DNA from: Candidatus Hamiltonella defensa 5AT (Acyrthosiphon pisum)
Lineage (GTDB): Bacteria > Pseudomonadota > Gammaproteobacteria > Enterobacterales > Enterobacteriaceae
Direction of reading: 5' to 3'
Assembly (NCBI RefSeq): GCF_000021705.1
Contig: NC_012751.1
Location: forward strand, 1,116,001 to 1,180,000
Length of the DNA: 64,000 nucleotides
The first letter of the stretch is position 1, and each line of letters begins with the position of its first letter. A model generated the notes under the pieces. It was not told where the DNA came from, searched no databases, and saw only the letters and a list, made by a program, of their open reading frames with translations. The position numbers were made by a program, and so were the translations under genes. Below, in pieces: positions 24,600 through 34,160 of the stretch.

Positions 24600-25824
24600 T
24601 GTAGTGGCATAGTTAATTTGGCCACCTGATAAAAACCAGGTGATAAACTCACGTTATCAAAAAAGGGGGAACAATGAACAAAAAACACAAACTCCCCTAC
24701 AGCCCTGAATTTAAGCTAGAAGGGGCTCAATGAGTGACAAAACAAGGATATAGGGGGATAGAAGGAGCAAAAGCCATGGGCGTGAGTATCATCGCCCTCC
24801 GTGATGGGGTGAGGCGGTCAATGAGCGAAAAAAGTGGACAAACTATTTCCCAAGGTAAAACAATGACAGCAGACCAACAACGGATTCAAGAGCTGGAAGC
24901 CAAACTCCGCAAGGTTGAACGGGAGAAAGATATCCTCAAAAAGGCTTCATCTCTCTTAATGTCAGAGTTCCTGAACACTTCCCGTGAGTAGAGAAACTTA
25001 AGAAGAGCCATGCAGTGACACGCTGATGTCAAGTGTTTGGGATACATCGAAGCCGTTATCAATATTGGGTAAAGGGGGTTAATAGAATCAAGCCTGAACA
25101 GATAGAGTGACAAGCTCAGGTACGTCAGGAGCAAGAACGATGTCTGTCATGGTATCAGAACGGGGTATTCCGCCAAGTCGCTATCGGGCAACGAGAGTCA
25201 TGCGTCAGTTGGAACCGGTCAGCCATCAGCCACCGACTCATCAATATAAAAAGGCGAGACAGGAACATCAGGCTATTCCTGACGTGTGAGCGCGTCAGTT
25301 TTCTGTGGCTGCCCCTCATCAGATGTGACCTATCTCTTCTGGGCAGGGAATCGTTGGACCTGTCTAGCCGTACTGATAGACCTGTTTGCACGTAAACCGA
25401 CAGGATGGGCCCTCTCTTCTTCCCCAGACAGTGAATTCACCTGCAAGGCATTGTGGATGGCTTATGAATCAAGAGGACGCCCCAACGGCGTCAGGTTTCA
25501 TTCAGCTCAAGGTTGCCATGACACGAGCCTGACGTTCAGGCAGCCACTCTGGCGCTATCGTATGACCCAAAGTCTCAGCCGTAAAGGTCATTGTTGGGAC
25601 AACTCTCCTATCGAACGCCTGTTCAGAAGCCTCAAAACAGAATGGGTACCCAAAGCAGGGTATCCAACTCAACAAGAAGCCAGGCGGGATCTTGTTGATG
25701 ATCTCATTGGCTACTACAGTCAAACGCGGCCTCATCAATACAACGGGGGATGAACGCCAAATGAACCGCAGCGGTTGTACTGGAAAAAACACAAGATACT
25801 GGCCTGTTTTACTTGACCACTACA
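24600..25824 (+). mobile_element. Decayed IS3-family element
   Basis: Imperfect terminal inverted repeats of about 24 bases: TGTAGTGGCATAGTTAATTT... on the left and, reversed, TGTAGTGGTCAAGTAAAACA... on the right (25801-25824). The length of about 1.22 kb fits the family. No clear target duplication: the left flank is a possible tra remnant and the right flank a tail-fibre remnant. Confidence 0.8.
24674..25753 (+). pseudogene. IS3-family transposase OrfA/OrfB, inactivated
   Basis: OrfA begins MNKKHKLPYSPEFKLEGAQ and meets a stop. Its remainder continues to about 24991 with the leucine-zipper region (RIQELEAKLRKVEREKDIL). OrfB follows in several broken frames (SPSRYRATRVMRQL-like region, DLFARKPTGWALS, CWDNSPIERLFRSLKTEW, YYSQTRPHQYNGG). 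The catalytic HSDQG motif reads HSAQG, so the second Asp of the DDE triad is lost as well. It is clearly inactive. Confidence 0.85.
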
Positions 25825-26201
25825 ATTTGACAAAACACGCTATCCCCTTCTGGCCTCAGCCTATCCTTCAGGACAATTGCCGGACTTAATGGGGAGAATT
25901 TATTCGGGGCGCGGATGCGGGCAGGAAAATTGATACGGGCAGAAAGGTACTGAGTGCACAGGGCGATGCTATCAGAAACATCACGGGCCAATTCGGGTAT
26001 GTGAGGCAAGGGCAGTGGGGACCCTAGGTGACCGCCACTGGGGCTTTTTATCAGACCTCGACATTTAGTGCGGCCATCAAAAGAGGCGACCCCGATAACT
26101 GGGGCTCCGTCTCTGCGTTTGATGCGTCTCGGGTCGTCCCCACCGCCCACGAAAACCGACCCCGTAATGTGGCGTTCAACTACATTGTTCGAGGCGCTTG
26201 A
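25825..26201 (+). pseudogene. Phage tail-fibre C-terminal remnant
   Basis: Reads as the C-terminal part of a phage tail-fibre or collar protein: YPLLASAYPSGQLPDLMG, then a one-base frameshift in a G run, then EFIRGADAGRKID, LSAQGDAIRNITGQF, one in-frame TAG near 26024, and finally VVPTAHENRPRNVAFNYIV. The ending AFNYIVRxA is characteristic of these proteins. The 5' part is missing at the IS3 right end. It is a relic of a prophage or phage-derived module. Confidence 0.7.
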
Positions 26202-26288
26202 GGTGGATGCCTTTGTAGAATACCCCGATTCATCTGGAAAGCCCCTCGACCCCTAGGAGGGGGAAATAGCTTGTCCGGAAGTGCCGAG

Positions 26289-27283
26289 TTATTTTTTTAA
26301 TTTGATATGACTTTCTATTCTAAACAAATCGCAGTTTTTATACCAAAAATGATTTGAACAAGCAAAACGAAACCATTTTTCAAAGTATTCTGGATAATCA
26401 AAAATAAACAATTTATGGCTTGGATCAGAAAAAATAATTTTTACTTTATTTTGTTGATTTTCAATCATAATAGCTGCTGCATGGCCTGATTTATACTTAC
26501 TACTTGATGAAGAAAATAATATATAAATATTTTCTCCTTTGTGTTTATTAAGAGTTATCAAATCGATTGAACGTGAAACAAATTTATCATGAGTTTCGTT
26601 ATTTTTAACCTGATTACAATCAATCTTTGTAAGATCATTCTTTTCTAACAATTCATCTATGAAATCATATTCTTTTTCTTTTCATTAGCTTCGATTTGCA
26701 ATTTGCAGATTTCGTTAACTTTTGAAATTTTGATCTTTGATTTTCCGTTTTCTTTACTAACAACTCGCATATCTGTATCTATTGTTTTTCCTTTAGAGAA
26801 CTCTATTAACTGTTGTATTGAAAAACCAAGACAAACACCTGGTTTCGTTGAATCAGAAAAATCAAGAATAGATGCAAACTTTCCAGTGTCTTGTTGATAA
26901 TGTTTAATTACTTTGCCGCCATGTTCCTCTACAGTTTCGTCTATATTTTTTTGCTTTAATTTACCTGGAGCTCTTGATTCTTTAGCTATTTTGACAGTCA
27001 TATTCTTATTTTCTTGATTCAATATCTCTTTACTGCAATCTAAAAAAGAAGGCAGAATATCTTCATCAAACAAGAATTTATCACCATATTGTGCTAACAA
27101 GGCAGATTTTTTTAGATACTGCAATTCTCTTTGATCTAAATTTTCAATTTGAATCTTATGGTAAGAATTTACAACGTTAGTAAAATGCTCAAAATTTTTT
27201 GAATTTTTTTTATTTTCACCGATTTTTTTATAGGTAAAAAAACTCATATCGGATATTAAAGACTTAACATTCTTTGTAAACAT
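26289..27283 (-). pseudogene. YopT-like (C58) cysteine protease effector, frameshifted
   Basis: Two frames together encode about 328 residues, close to YopT (322). The first (27283-26657) carries the probable catalytic Cys in PGVCLGFSIQQLIEF. The second (to 26289) carries the His in KSGHAAAIMIE and the Asp in IFSDPSHKLF, in the C-H-D order of the family. The frames join in an A-rich stretch near 26677 (AAGAAAAAG) if one A is added. There are no RTX repeats, so it resembles a free type III effector. It is probably inactivated, though the lesion is single and in a slippage-prone run. Confidence 0.65.
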
Positions 27284-27613
27284 GATTTACCCTCGGTAAA
27301 TTATTTATAATTACATTCATAACTATTAAATTATTTTAGTCAATAGTTTCAAACACTTCGTATTTATGAAAGTTTTCTTTAAAATACTTTTGTCACATAA
27401 AAAAAATAAAGGCGAAACAAAAGAAATTGAGCCATTTTCTAGATTGCTTAGATATTTTAAATAAATTTTAAATCATAAAAATATCAGGAAACAACCTGAA
27501 TATGGGTTTAAAATAGTTAATATAAAGGCGGGAAAATGAGCAAAATCACAGGTCATAATAAAAATTAAGTGATTGTAAAATCACACTTAAAATATCGCCT
27601 ATAGTTATTATAT
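27284..27613. other. AT-rich gap without genes
   Basis: About 330 bases of very AT-rich sequence between the YopT-like gene and an IS5-family element. It presumably includes the promoter of the former. No open frame or clear structure was found. Confidence 0.5.
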
Positions 27614-28465
27614 GGCAGTGTTAACAAAGTAAATTAAAGACCTTAAGACAAGCGATAGCGAAGAAAGAAAAGAAGGTGATATCGAGTTTATCAAAGCGTA
27701 AAGCGAGTCTTTTTTGTTCTTTTATGCTGAAGAAGAAACGTTCAATCGCAGAGCGTGTTTTGTATTTTTCTTTATCATTAGGTTGAATGCCGGTGCAAAC
27801 AGCCCCTTTTCGTCGGGGTATCACAGGGCTCTTTCCACTATCCCGGATTAATTTTCTGACATCAAAAAAGTCAACTCCCTTATCAGCGATGATGTAGCTC
27901 ACCTTCCTCCCATTTCCCTTTATCCACAGCTCAGTAAAGGCTTTCATATCGGAGCGCTGTCCTTCAGATAGACAGGCACTCCGGAGAAAGCGGCCTGAAA
28001 GACCCACGTGAATTTGAGTGCTCACGCCTTTTCGGCCGCGCCCTATCGATTGAGGTCCCTTTTTTTAAGGCTTCCTGAGCCGTGTCGGTGGATGGCGACC
28101 GTCGTACTGTCTACCCATGTACAGTCCATTTTGATTTTCTTTTTTTGTTGTAAACGATAAAGCAAGTTCCAGAACAAGCCATTTTCACTCCATCTTTTAA
28201 AGCGCATATAAATCGTATGCCAATGACCGTATAAATCAGGTACATCACGCCAAGGGATACCCGTTCTCAATACGTACAAAACAGCTGAAAAAAACTGATA
28301 ATGACTGATGCTTGCAGGTCTACCTGGACGTTTATCATATTTTATAATATGAGGTTCGATTATTTTTATAAAATCACACTCTTTGAGCGGATAGTGCCTG
28401 TTTTTCATTTCTTTATCCCCCTAAAAAACAGAGAATATCTTAACATTAACTTTGTTAACAGTGCC
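27614..28465 (-). mobile_element. Complete IS5-family element (IS427-like), 852 bp
   Basis: Terminal inverted repeats of 17 bases with one mismatch (GGCAGTGTTAACAAAGT at 27614-27630; GGCACTGTTAACAAAGT reversed at 28449-28465) are flanked by a 4-base duplication ATAT. A two-frame transposase fills the element. It has inserted into the remnant of an older IS3-family element. A lone copy of the inverted repeat also occurs at 32226-32242. Confidence 0.9.
27621..28408 (-). CDS. IS5-family DDE transposase made by programmed -1 frameshift
   Basis: The upstream frame (28408-28043, 121 codons) carries the N-terminal domain and the first catalytic Asp (MDCTWVDSTTVAIH). The downstream frame (28025-27621) carries the second Asp (YIIADKGVDFF) and the Glu (RSAIERFFFSIKEQKR). 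They join by a -1 shift at the run of seven A near 28060-28072 (CTT AAA AAA AGG), giving the expected SLKKKGPQSIGRGRKG linker. IS427-type elements use this mechanism, so the split is probably functional and not decay. Confidence 0.85.
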
Positions 28466-28469
28466 ATAT

Positions 28470-28647
28470 TTGCACTACGAAGCTGAAAGATCATCTTGAT
28501 GCCAAGTTGAGTGTGTTGGATTATTTGGCTTATTACAATAGTAAACGTCCCCACAGTGTACTGGGATATCTTTCACCCATGCAGTTTGAGCGAATACCAT
28601 TAATCAATGTGTCTTAAAAATGTGTCCGGTTTTACTTGACCATTACA
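28470..28647 (+). pseudogene. 3' remnant of an IS3-family transposase with its right end
   Basis: The last ~48 codons of an OrfB (LDYLAYYNSKRPHSVLGYLS) end at 28617, followed by a right inverted repeat ending GACCATTACA at 28647. The 5' part is lost at the inserted IS5 element. Confidence 0.75.
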
Positions 28648-28850
28648 GTATTTAATGAAGTCGGATTCAGTTTTATCCGCTTCTTTGCTCTAGGTATTTT
28701 TGTAAGCACGGAGCACTTTGAGTCTGGAAGTCAATAACACTGAGGCTTGATGCGCTTGAATCACCCGCTTGGCAATGCGTGTAATTTTTTTTCATCACCA
28801 AATTGGTGACTTCTCGTTTCAATTCTGGCGTAAATTCTTGACTAAACATT
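28648..28850 (-). pseudogene. 5' remnant of an IS3-family OrfA
   Basis: On the minus strand the sequence begins MFSQEFTPELKREVTNLV, typical of the OrfA helix-turn-helix of IS3-family elements. It then decays through frameshifts and stops until 28648, where another IS end abuts it. Confidence 0.6.
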
Positions 28851-28889
28851 TTTTGATACCTTCTCTTTACTGTCCAAATTTATCAGGCC

Positions 28890-29122
28890 AGAACAATTGG
28901 CCGGTCAGCCAACAACTTGCGATTAGATATGGTGTGGCTTTTAGTGCCATCGCTTTACAGTTCTTCAATACAGAGACTGCCGGTAGTAAGGTCGATTATT
29001 TTCATTACACCTTTATTACAATGGGGATGATCACGATATTATCAGGCTGGTTCTTTTTATTCTTAAAACCCCAAGATGGAGAGAATTTGATTAAAAGATC
29101 TGTTGTCAAAAAACTTCCATAA
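28890..29122 (+). pseudogene. C-terminal fragment of an MFS transporter
   Basis: About 77 codons with two hydrophobic segments (YGVAFSAIALQFF; FITMGMITILSGWFFLFLK). They resemble the end of drug-efflux type major-facilitator permeases of the MdtD/HsrA sort. The 5' part has been replaced by IS3 remnants. Convergent with kup, 18 bases away. Confidence 0.6.
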
Positions 29123-29140
29123 ACCGCGTAAAAAATCAGG

Positions 29141-31012
29141 TCAAATTTCTACCTGAGAACCTAATTCAATCACCCTGTCTGGGGGAATTTCAAATTCATC
29201 AGGCTCATACATAGCATTACGACTGAGTGCAATGAATAATTTACCGCGCAGAAATAAATACCATGGCCGTTTGCTGAGAATTAAAGTCTCGCGAGATATA
29301 AAGAAAGAACTTTCCATCATTTTGCATGATAAACCTTCTAAACCACAACGATGAAAAATGTCTTCTACGTTCCGGATTTCTTTAAAACCATAATAGGCAA
29401 CCACACGCCAAAAAGTGCCAGACAACTTTTCTATCGTGACTCTTCGAATATTATGTACATAAGGCACATCTTCCGTACGTAATGTGAGGAGAATCACTCT
29501 TTCATGTAAGATCTTGTTGTGTTTTAAGTTATATAAAAAAGCAAAAGGGATCACATTCACAGTATGAGATAAATATACCGCTGTCCCTGGCACTCTGATG
29601 GGAGAATTTTTTTCAAGAGAAGAGATCATGGCTTCTAAAGAATTATTATGCTGGTACATGCGGCGGAGCATCCGAAAACGTTCACTTTTCCAAGTGATCA
29701 TAATAATGAATATCAGCAAGCCCAATGTCAGCGGTAACCAGCCACCTGAAAAAAATTTCAGAGAATTGGCTGAAAAAAGGGGAATATCAATGATTAAAAA
29801 TGAAAATAAAAGCAAACCAACACAAACTGGATTCCAGTTCCAATTTTTGAGTGCAACAGCACAGATAAGAATGCTCGTTAATACCATGGTGCCTGTGACA
29901 GCAATGCCATAAGCTGCGGCCAGATTGCTAGAATGTTGAAAATTGATAATGACCAAAACAACGCCGATATACAGTGTCCAATTCACCATCGGGATATAAA
30001 TCTGACCTGATTCCATCTCTGAAGTATGAATAATTTTCATGGGAGGCAAATAACCTAAACGTACCGCTTGTCTTGTCAATGAAAACACGCCAGAAATAAC
30101 GGCTTGTGAAGCGATAATAGCAGCTAGCGTTGCCAATATTAATAAAGGAATCAAAGCCCATTCTGGTGCTAATAAAAAGAAAGGATTTTTAATAGCGGCG
30201 GGGTTTTTTAGCAGCAAAGCACCTTGACCAAAATAGTTGAGCACTAAAGAGGGCAATACAATACTGAACCAAGCTAAACGAATCGGAGATTTACCAAAAT
30301 GGCCCATATCTGCATAGAGTGCTTCAACCCCTGTAACGGCTAGGACGATGGCTCCTAAAACAAAAAAAGAGGCAAGTTGATATTCTTTAAAAAAGGAAAT
30401 GGCCCATTTAGGATGAACAGCTTTCAGGACTTCGGGATTTATTAAAATACCGGAAATACCCAGTAAAGCTAAAGTTAAAAACCAAATCAACATAATAGGC
30501 GAAAAAAATCGACTGACACTGCCAGTACCGTGTTTTTGAATTAAAAAAAGCAGAGTCAACAGCCCTATAGAACAGGGCACAATATAAGCCTCCAAGGAGG
30601 GAGCGGCTATTTCGAGCCCTTCAATCGCAGAGATCACAGAGACAGCGGGAGTGATCACCACTTCACCATAAAAAAACCCAGCAACAATCAGCCCAATCAT
30701 CACAAGAATAGACGTCACACGAGGAGTTGTATTGCGTCCCGCCAAAGACATCAGAGTTAAAATACCTCCTTCACCTTCATTGTCGGCACGCATAACATGA
30801 ACTAAATATTTTAGGGAAACGATTAAAATCAGTGCCCAAAAAATGAGCGACAAAAAACCAAACACGACATCAGGTTGAACACTAAAATTATAATAGCCCG
30901 AAAAACATTCGCGTAATGTATAAAGCGGACTGGTACCTATATCGCCATAAACGATGCCAATGGTCGCCAAAGAGGCAGCAGATAAAGATTTTTTATTTTT
31001 TTTATTCATCAT
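29141..31012 (-). CDS. kup: Low-affinity potassium transporter Kup
   Basis: Proton-coupled K+ uptake protein of the inner membrane, 623 residues (622 in E. coli TrkD/Kup). About 12 membrane segments follow the family signature IGIVYGDIGTSPLYTLRE near residues 18-35. The hydrophilic C-terminal domain covers the last ~170 residues. The gene is intact, in contrast to the fragments on both sides. It is a core gene enclosed between mobile elements, so the intron-bracketed region is not purely acquired DNA. Confidence 0.95.
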   Translation of the reverse strand: MMNKKNKKSLSAASLATIGIVYGDIGTSPLYTLRECFSGYYNFSVQPDVVFGFLSLIFWALILIVSLKYLVHVMRADNEGEGGILTLMSLAGRNTTPRVTSILVMIGLIVAGFFYGEVVITPAVSVISAIEGLEIAAPSLEAYIVPCSIGLLTLLFLIQKHGTGSVSRFFSPIMLIWFLTLALLGISGILINPEVLKAVHPKWAISFFKEYQLASFFVLGAIVLAVTGVEALYADMGHFGKSPIRLAWFSIVLPSLVLNYFGQGALLLKNPAAIKNPFFLLAPEWALIPLLILATLAAIIASQAVISGVFSLTRQAVRLGYLPPMKIIHTSEMESGQIYIPMVNWTLYIGVVLVIINFQHSSNLAAAYGIAVTGTMVLTSILICAVALKNWNWNPVCVGLLLFSFLIIDIPLFSANSLKFFSGGWLPLTLGLLIFIIMITWKSERFRMLRRMYQHNNSLEAMISSLEKNSPIRVPGTAVYLSHTVNVIPFAFLYNLKHNKILHERVILLTLRTEDVPYVHNIRRVTIEKLSGTFWRVVAYYGFKEIRNVEDIFHRCGLEGLSCKMMESSFFISRETLILSKRPWYLFLRGKLFIALSRNAMYEPDEFEIPPDRVIELGSQVEI

Positions 31013-31382
31013 TATTTTTTAAATAAATGGATGTTACATCCCATAGCATGGCATACAGAGCGAAGATATTTTCAATTTTATTAAAATAGACCTCTTTCGA
31101 AACCGTAGAGAAGGTCGCGACTTCTGCGTTGCCCGGTGCTCGGAATCCTCATGTACAGGTCAAATTTTGATAACCGGCCTTCGCTGTTTGTGTTTTGTGT
31201 TGCGTACCACATTTGCCAATATGCTGCATATTGCCACTTTCGCGTTTTTGCATAAATTAAAAGGGATTATCTTTGTTATTGGTGGAGGAGGCATTGCGAT
31301 GTATTACATTTTACGGCACAGGATAACTATACCATTCCTTTAAAGTGGGTATTTTTCCCTACTTAATCACACTGAATTTAAT

Positions 31383-31540
31383 GAAGCCTTTTTGAAGGAG
31401 CGCTCATTGATTGAAACCATTTTTGAACAACTCAAAAATCTCTGGACAATAGAACACACTCGTCATTATTCATTGCCGTTCATGAACGGGTTATAGAGCA
31501 GCCTCAAAGTTGCCCTTATTTTTTTTGAAAAATGCTGAGC
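31383..31540 (+). pseudogene. IS982-family transposase 3' remnant
   Basis: A decayed C-terminal part reads LKERSLIETIFEQLKNLWTIEHTRHYS, the conserved Glu-containing block of IS982-type transposases, followed by stops. The rest of the gap (31013-31664) shows no recognisable gene. Confidence 0.65.
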
Positions 31541-31664
31541 CGTAGCAACTTCAACTATTTCCTCTTGCAGGCTTTTGATACATTATTGAGTTCTAATAAA
31601 CTATTAAGGCTGTTTTTTTAATTTTCTTCGAAAATCTTAGCGCTAATTGGCTCGTACGTTGATG

Positions 31665-32009
31665 CTAACCTGGGAACATGAAATTCTGGTTGAAAAAAAT
31701 ATGTCTTCCTGTATTGAGCTCTGAACTTCCTGGAAGGCAATTGAGAGCAAAATTTCTAAAGATTTTATCTATTTCTCTTAATTCGTTAATCATGTTTAAA
31801 GATAGAGCTTCTTTCATATGCTGATATGAAAATATTGGATTTTTGCTTGAATGGAGATCTGTTACTTTTTTGAAGCTCTGATAATCACAGTCATCAAAAA
31901 AATCTGGAAAATTTTCTTTTATATTTAGTTTTTTAGCCCCAGGTACAGAATGATTAATATCTAACTCATTATTAAAGTGATCAGTTAATATCATGTATCC
32001 ATATTTCAT
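31665..32009 (-). CDS. Hypothetical protein, possibly a gene fragment
   Basis: A 114-codon frame (MKYGYMILTDHFNNELDINH...). I do not recognise it. Composition is AT-rich and the protein is soluble, with no signal peptide or membrane segment. It lies between IS remnants, and no clear ribosome site was seen, so it may be the tail of an effector or toxin whose start is lost. Confidence 0.4.
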   Translation of the reverse strand: MKYGYMILTDHFNNELDINHSVPGAKKLNIKENFPDFFDDCDYQSFKKVTDLHSSKNPIFSYQHMKEALSLNMINELREIDKIFRNFALNCLPGSSELNTGRHIFFNQNFMFPG

Positions 32010-32503
32010 ACGAGAATCATTTTCATTAAAAATAGTGAAGTTTACTGATGTAATTTTTATTTAATTTTTTGTAAATAAATTTTGCCTCTGTAAAATGACG
32101 ATAAATAAGATTTCATGATCTGTGGCTAAGCGATTTAAATTTAGTATAAGACATAAAGAATCAATTCGAATGAGTTTACTATGAGTTATTCACTTTATAC
32201 GATTAATATTATTTCGTTTAGCAGTGGCAGTGTTAACAAAGTCTTAAGATAAGCTCTGTCTTTTTGAGAATGATAAAAAATGAGAAACAGACAGACATTA
32301 TCCCATAAAAAGAGGGCTTTGTTCGGTTACTCGTAATTGACTTCCTATTCTAAATTTTAGGTGGTTCTATGATTTTGTGGCATGCCAATCGAGTGAATTA
32401 ATACTCCACAGGCTATCATCATTTCTTGTTCTTGATGCGCAAGTTCTCGTGCAATATAAAAGAACTGCTTTTCGCGTCAACAAGCAACGCTCCTAATGTA
32501 CTG
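32010..32503. other. Gap with a lone IS5-type inverted repeat
   Basis: About 490 bases without a credible gene. At 32226-32242 lies GGCAGTGTTAACAAAGT, identical to the left end of the element at 27614, with no transposase beside it. It is a footprint of a deleted or rearranged copy. Confidence 0.6.
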
Positions 32504-32845
32504 CTATTGATTCGGATACAGCGTCATAAAGCGTTCTGAATCTTTTACCATTGATTCGGTGCCGACAAAAAAAGGAGATCTTTGATGAAGCGTCTCTGGC
32601 GTGATGTCTAAAATTCTATGGCTTCCATTACTGGCTTTGCCTCCGGTCTGCTCTGCTAAAAAGGCCATAGGGTTGCATTCATAAAGTAATCTTAATTTAC
32701 CCTCAAGATGACAAGTTGTATTGGGATAAATATAAATTCCCCATTTCAATAAATTACGATGAAAATCGGCCACTAAAGAGCCTATGTAACGAGAATTATA
32801 GGGCCGTTGTGTGTCGGTATCTTCTTCTTGGCAGTAGTATTGAAT
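32504..32845 (-). pseudogene. fbp: Fructose-1,6-bisphosphatase, C-terminal third only
   Basis: About 113 codons matching the end of class I fructose-bisphosphatase: YCQEEDTDTQRPYNSRYIG, SLVADFHRNLLKWGIY, CNPMAFLAEQTGGKAS and FFVGTESMVKDSERF. The N-terminal two thirds, including most active-site residues, are missing. The frame begins exactly at the IS end at 32846, and the sequence beyond the IS is unrelated. Gluconeogenesis through this enzyme must be lost unless a second copy exists elsewhere. Confidence 0.85.
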
Positions 32846-33755
32846 AGACTTCTTCGGAAACTCTCATTTATCTCATTTTCATGTTATAAATTGCGGCAAT
32901 GAGATGAAATCTTAATCCAAAACGTTTTCGCCGGTTTCGATACCGATCTGATACTATTTTAAATCTTTTAATCATACCAATGACATTTTCGTTTAATACC
33001 CCCTGGCTTGATAACTCACGATTGTTCCGTTTGTCTTCTTTTTAACGGATTCTTCTTTGTCTTTTTCTTAGGCAACCCCGAGTTTGAATGAATCTTGCCA
33101 AGCCCCTGGTCACCTGTATCTGTCACTGTTTTGATTTCAGGATGTATTCTTACACCAGACTCCTTGAACAACCTGAAATCATGACCTCTCCCATGAGTCA
33201 AGGCTGTACAGAGCACTGCTTTGCTTTTTTTATCCACGATTACCTGGGTTTTTAAGGTGTGTCATTTCTTTTTCCCTGAGTAAAACCGCTTTTGTTTTTT
33301 TTGGGACGCTCAATTGGCATTTCTGTGGCATCAATAAGAACCACCTCATACTCCCTATCACTTTTTAATCACGCTTTGCGTCCCGGTAGGGTGAAATCAG
33401 GATGCTTTATGAGCGTATTCTCTATCCATTTAATCGTTTCACAGCAGCTGCTCTCACTCACCCCATAGCTTTGGCTCAGATGAAAATAAGGGTGATATTC
33501 TCTTATATACTCAAGAGCCATTAATAATCGGTCTTCTATACACAGCTTGGGTTTCCGACCTCCTTTCCCTTGCTGACACTTATCTGAGTCATTCAATATC
33601 TTGAGCATCTTTTCAAATATACTGCGTTTCACTCCGGTTAAGCGCCGAAATTTTTCCTCTTCCAGTCCCTTTATTACTTCATATTTCATCGGGGCTCCTT
33701 TTTCGGGAGATTTTTACCAAAATTCCTACATGAATGAGAGTTTCCGAAGAAGTCT
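32846..33755 (-). mobile_element. IS5-type element, 910 bp, inactivated
   Basis: Perfect 23-base terminal inverted repeats (starting AGACTTCTTCGGAAACTCTC; 32846-32868 and 33733-33755) are flanked by AAT on both sides, a possible 3-base duplication. Yet the outer flanks are different genes (fbp and an effector-like stub), so a deletion or recombination followed insertion. Confidence 0.87.
33016..33689 (-). pseudogene. IS5-type DDE transposase, broken
   Basis: The N-terminal helix-turn-helix frame (33689-33369; FRRLTGVKRSIFEKML, HLSQSYGVSESSCCETI) ends at an in-frame TGA. The catalytic part follows in other frames (VLIDATEMPIERPKK; KAVLCTALTHGRGHDFRLF; TVTDTGDQGLGKI). At least two frameshifts and one stop are present, so it is non-functional. 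Fragments of its last helices extend left to about 32870. Confidence 0.8.
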
Positions 33756-33922
33756 AATGTAGCCAGGAAATGATTATGTGTGTAACCGGATTTTGGCAAA
33801 TTTTTAGGTGTAGGTGTATTAGATGCAGAGATAGATTCAAAAGAGTTTAAATTTTTAGGGTTGACTTCTAAAAAGGAGGTTCTATTAGATTGATTCAGTA
33901 CAAATTTTTTATTAACAAACAT
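33756..33922 (-). pseudogene. N-terminal stub of an effector-like protein
   Basis: About 55 codons from ATG 33922, rich in Ser, Asn and Pro (NSFESISASNTPTPKNL), cut by the IS right end at 33755. The composition and lack of a classical signal resemble type III effector N-termini, but no family is recognised. Confidence 0.4.
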
Positions 33923-34160
33923 TTTTAAATTCCCTAATATTTTTTAGGGAATTTATTGATAAATTGAATAAGCCTCCAAGTATTTTTATATTACGCTTTT
34001 GATAGGCATAATTCGTGTATTTTTGATTTAATTTTGGTTGTTTTTTGTCTAAATGTTATATCCTTTTAATAAAGATAAATATCAAAAACCGATCCGCTTT
34101 TTTATTTAATTTATCAAAATGCAGCATTCGGTGTGTGCTACTTGATCGGCGTGAGGAACA

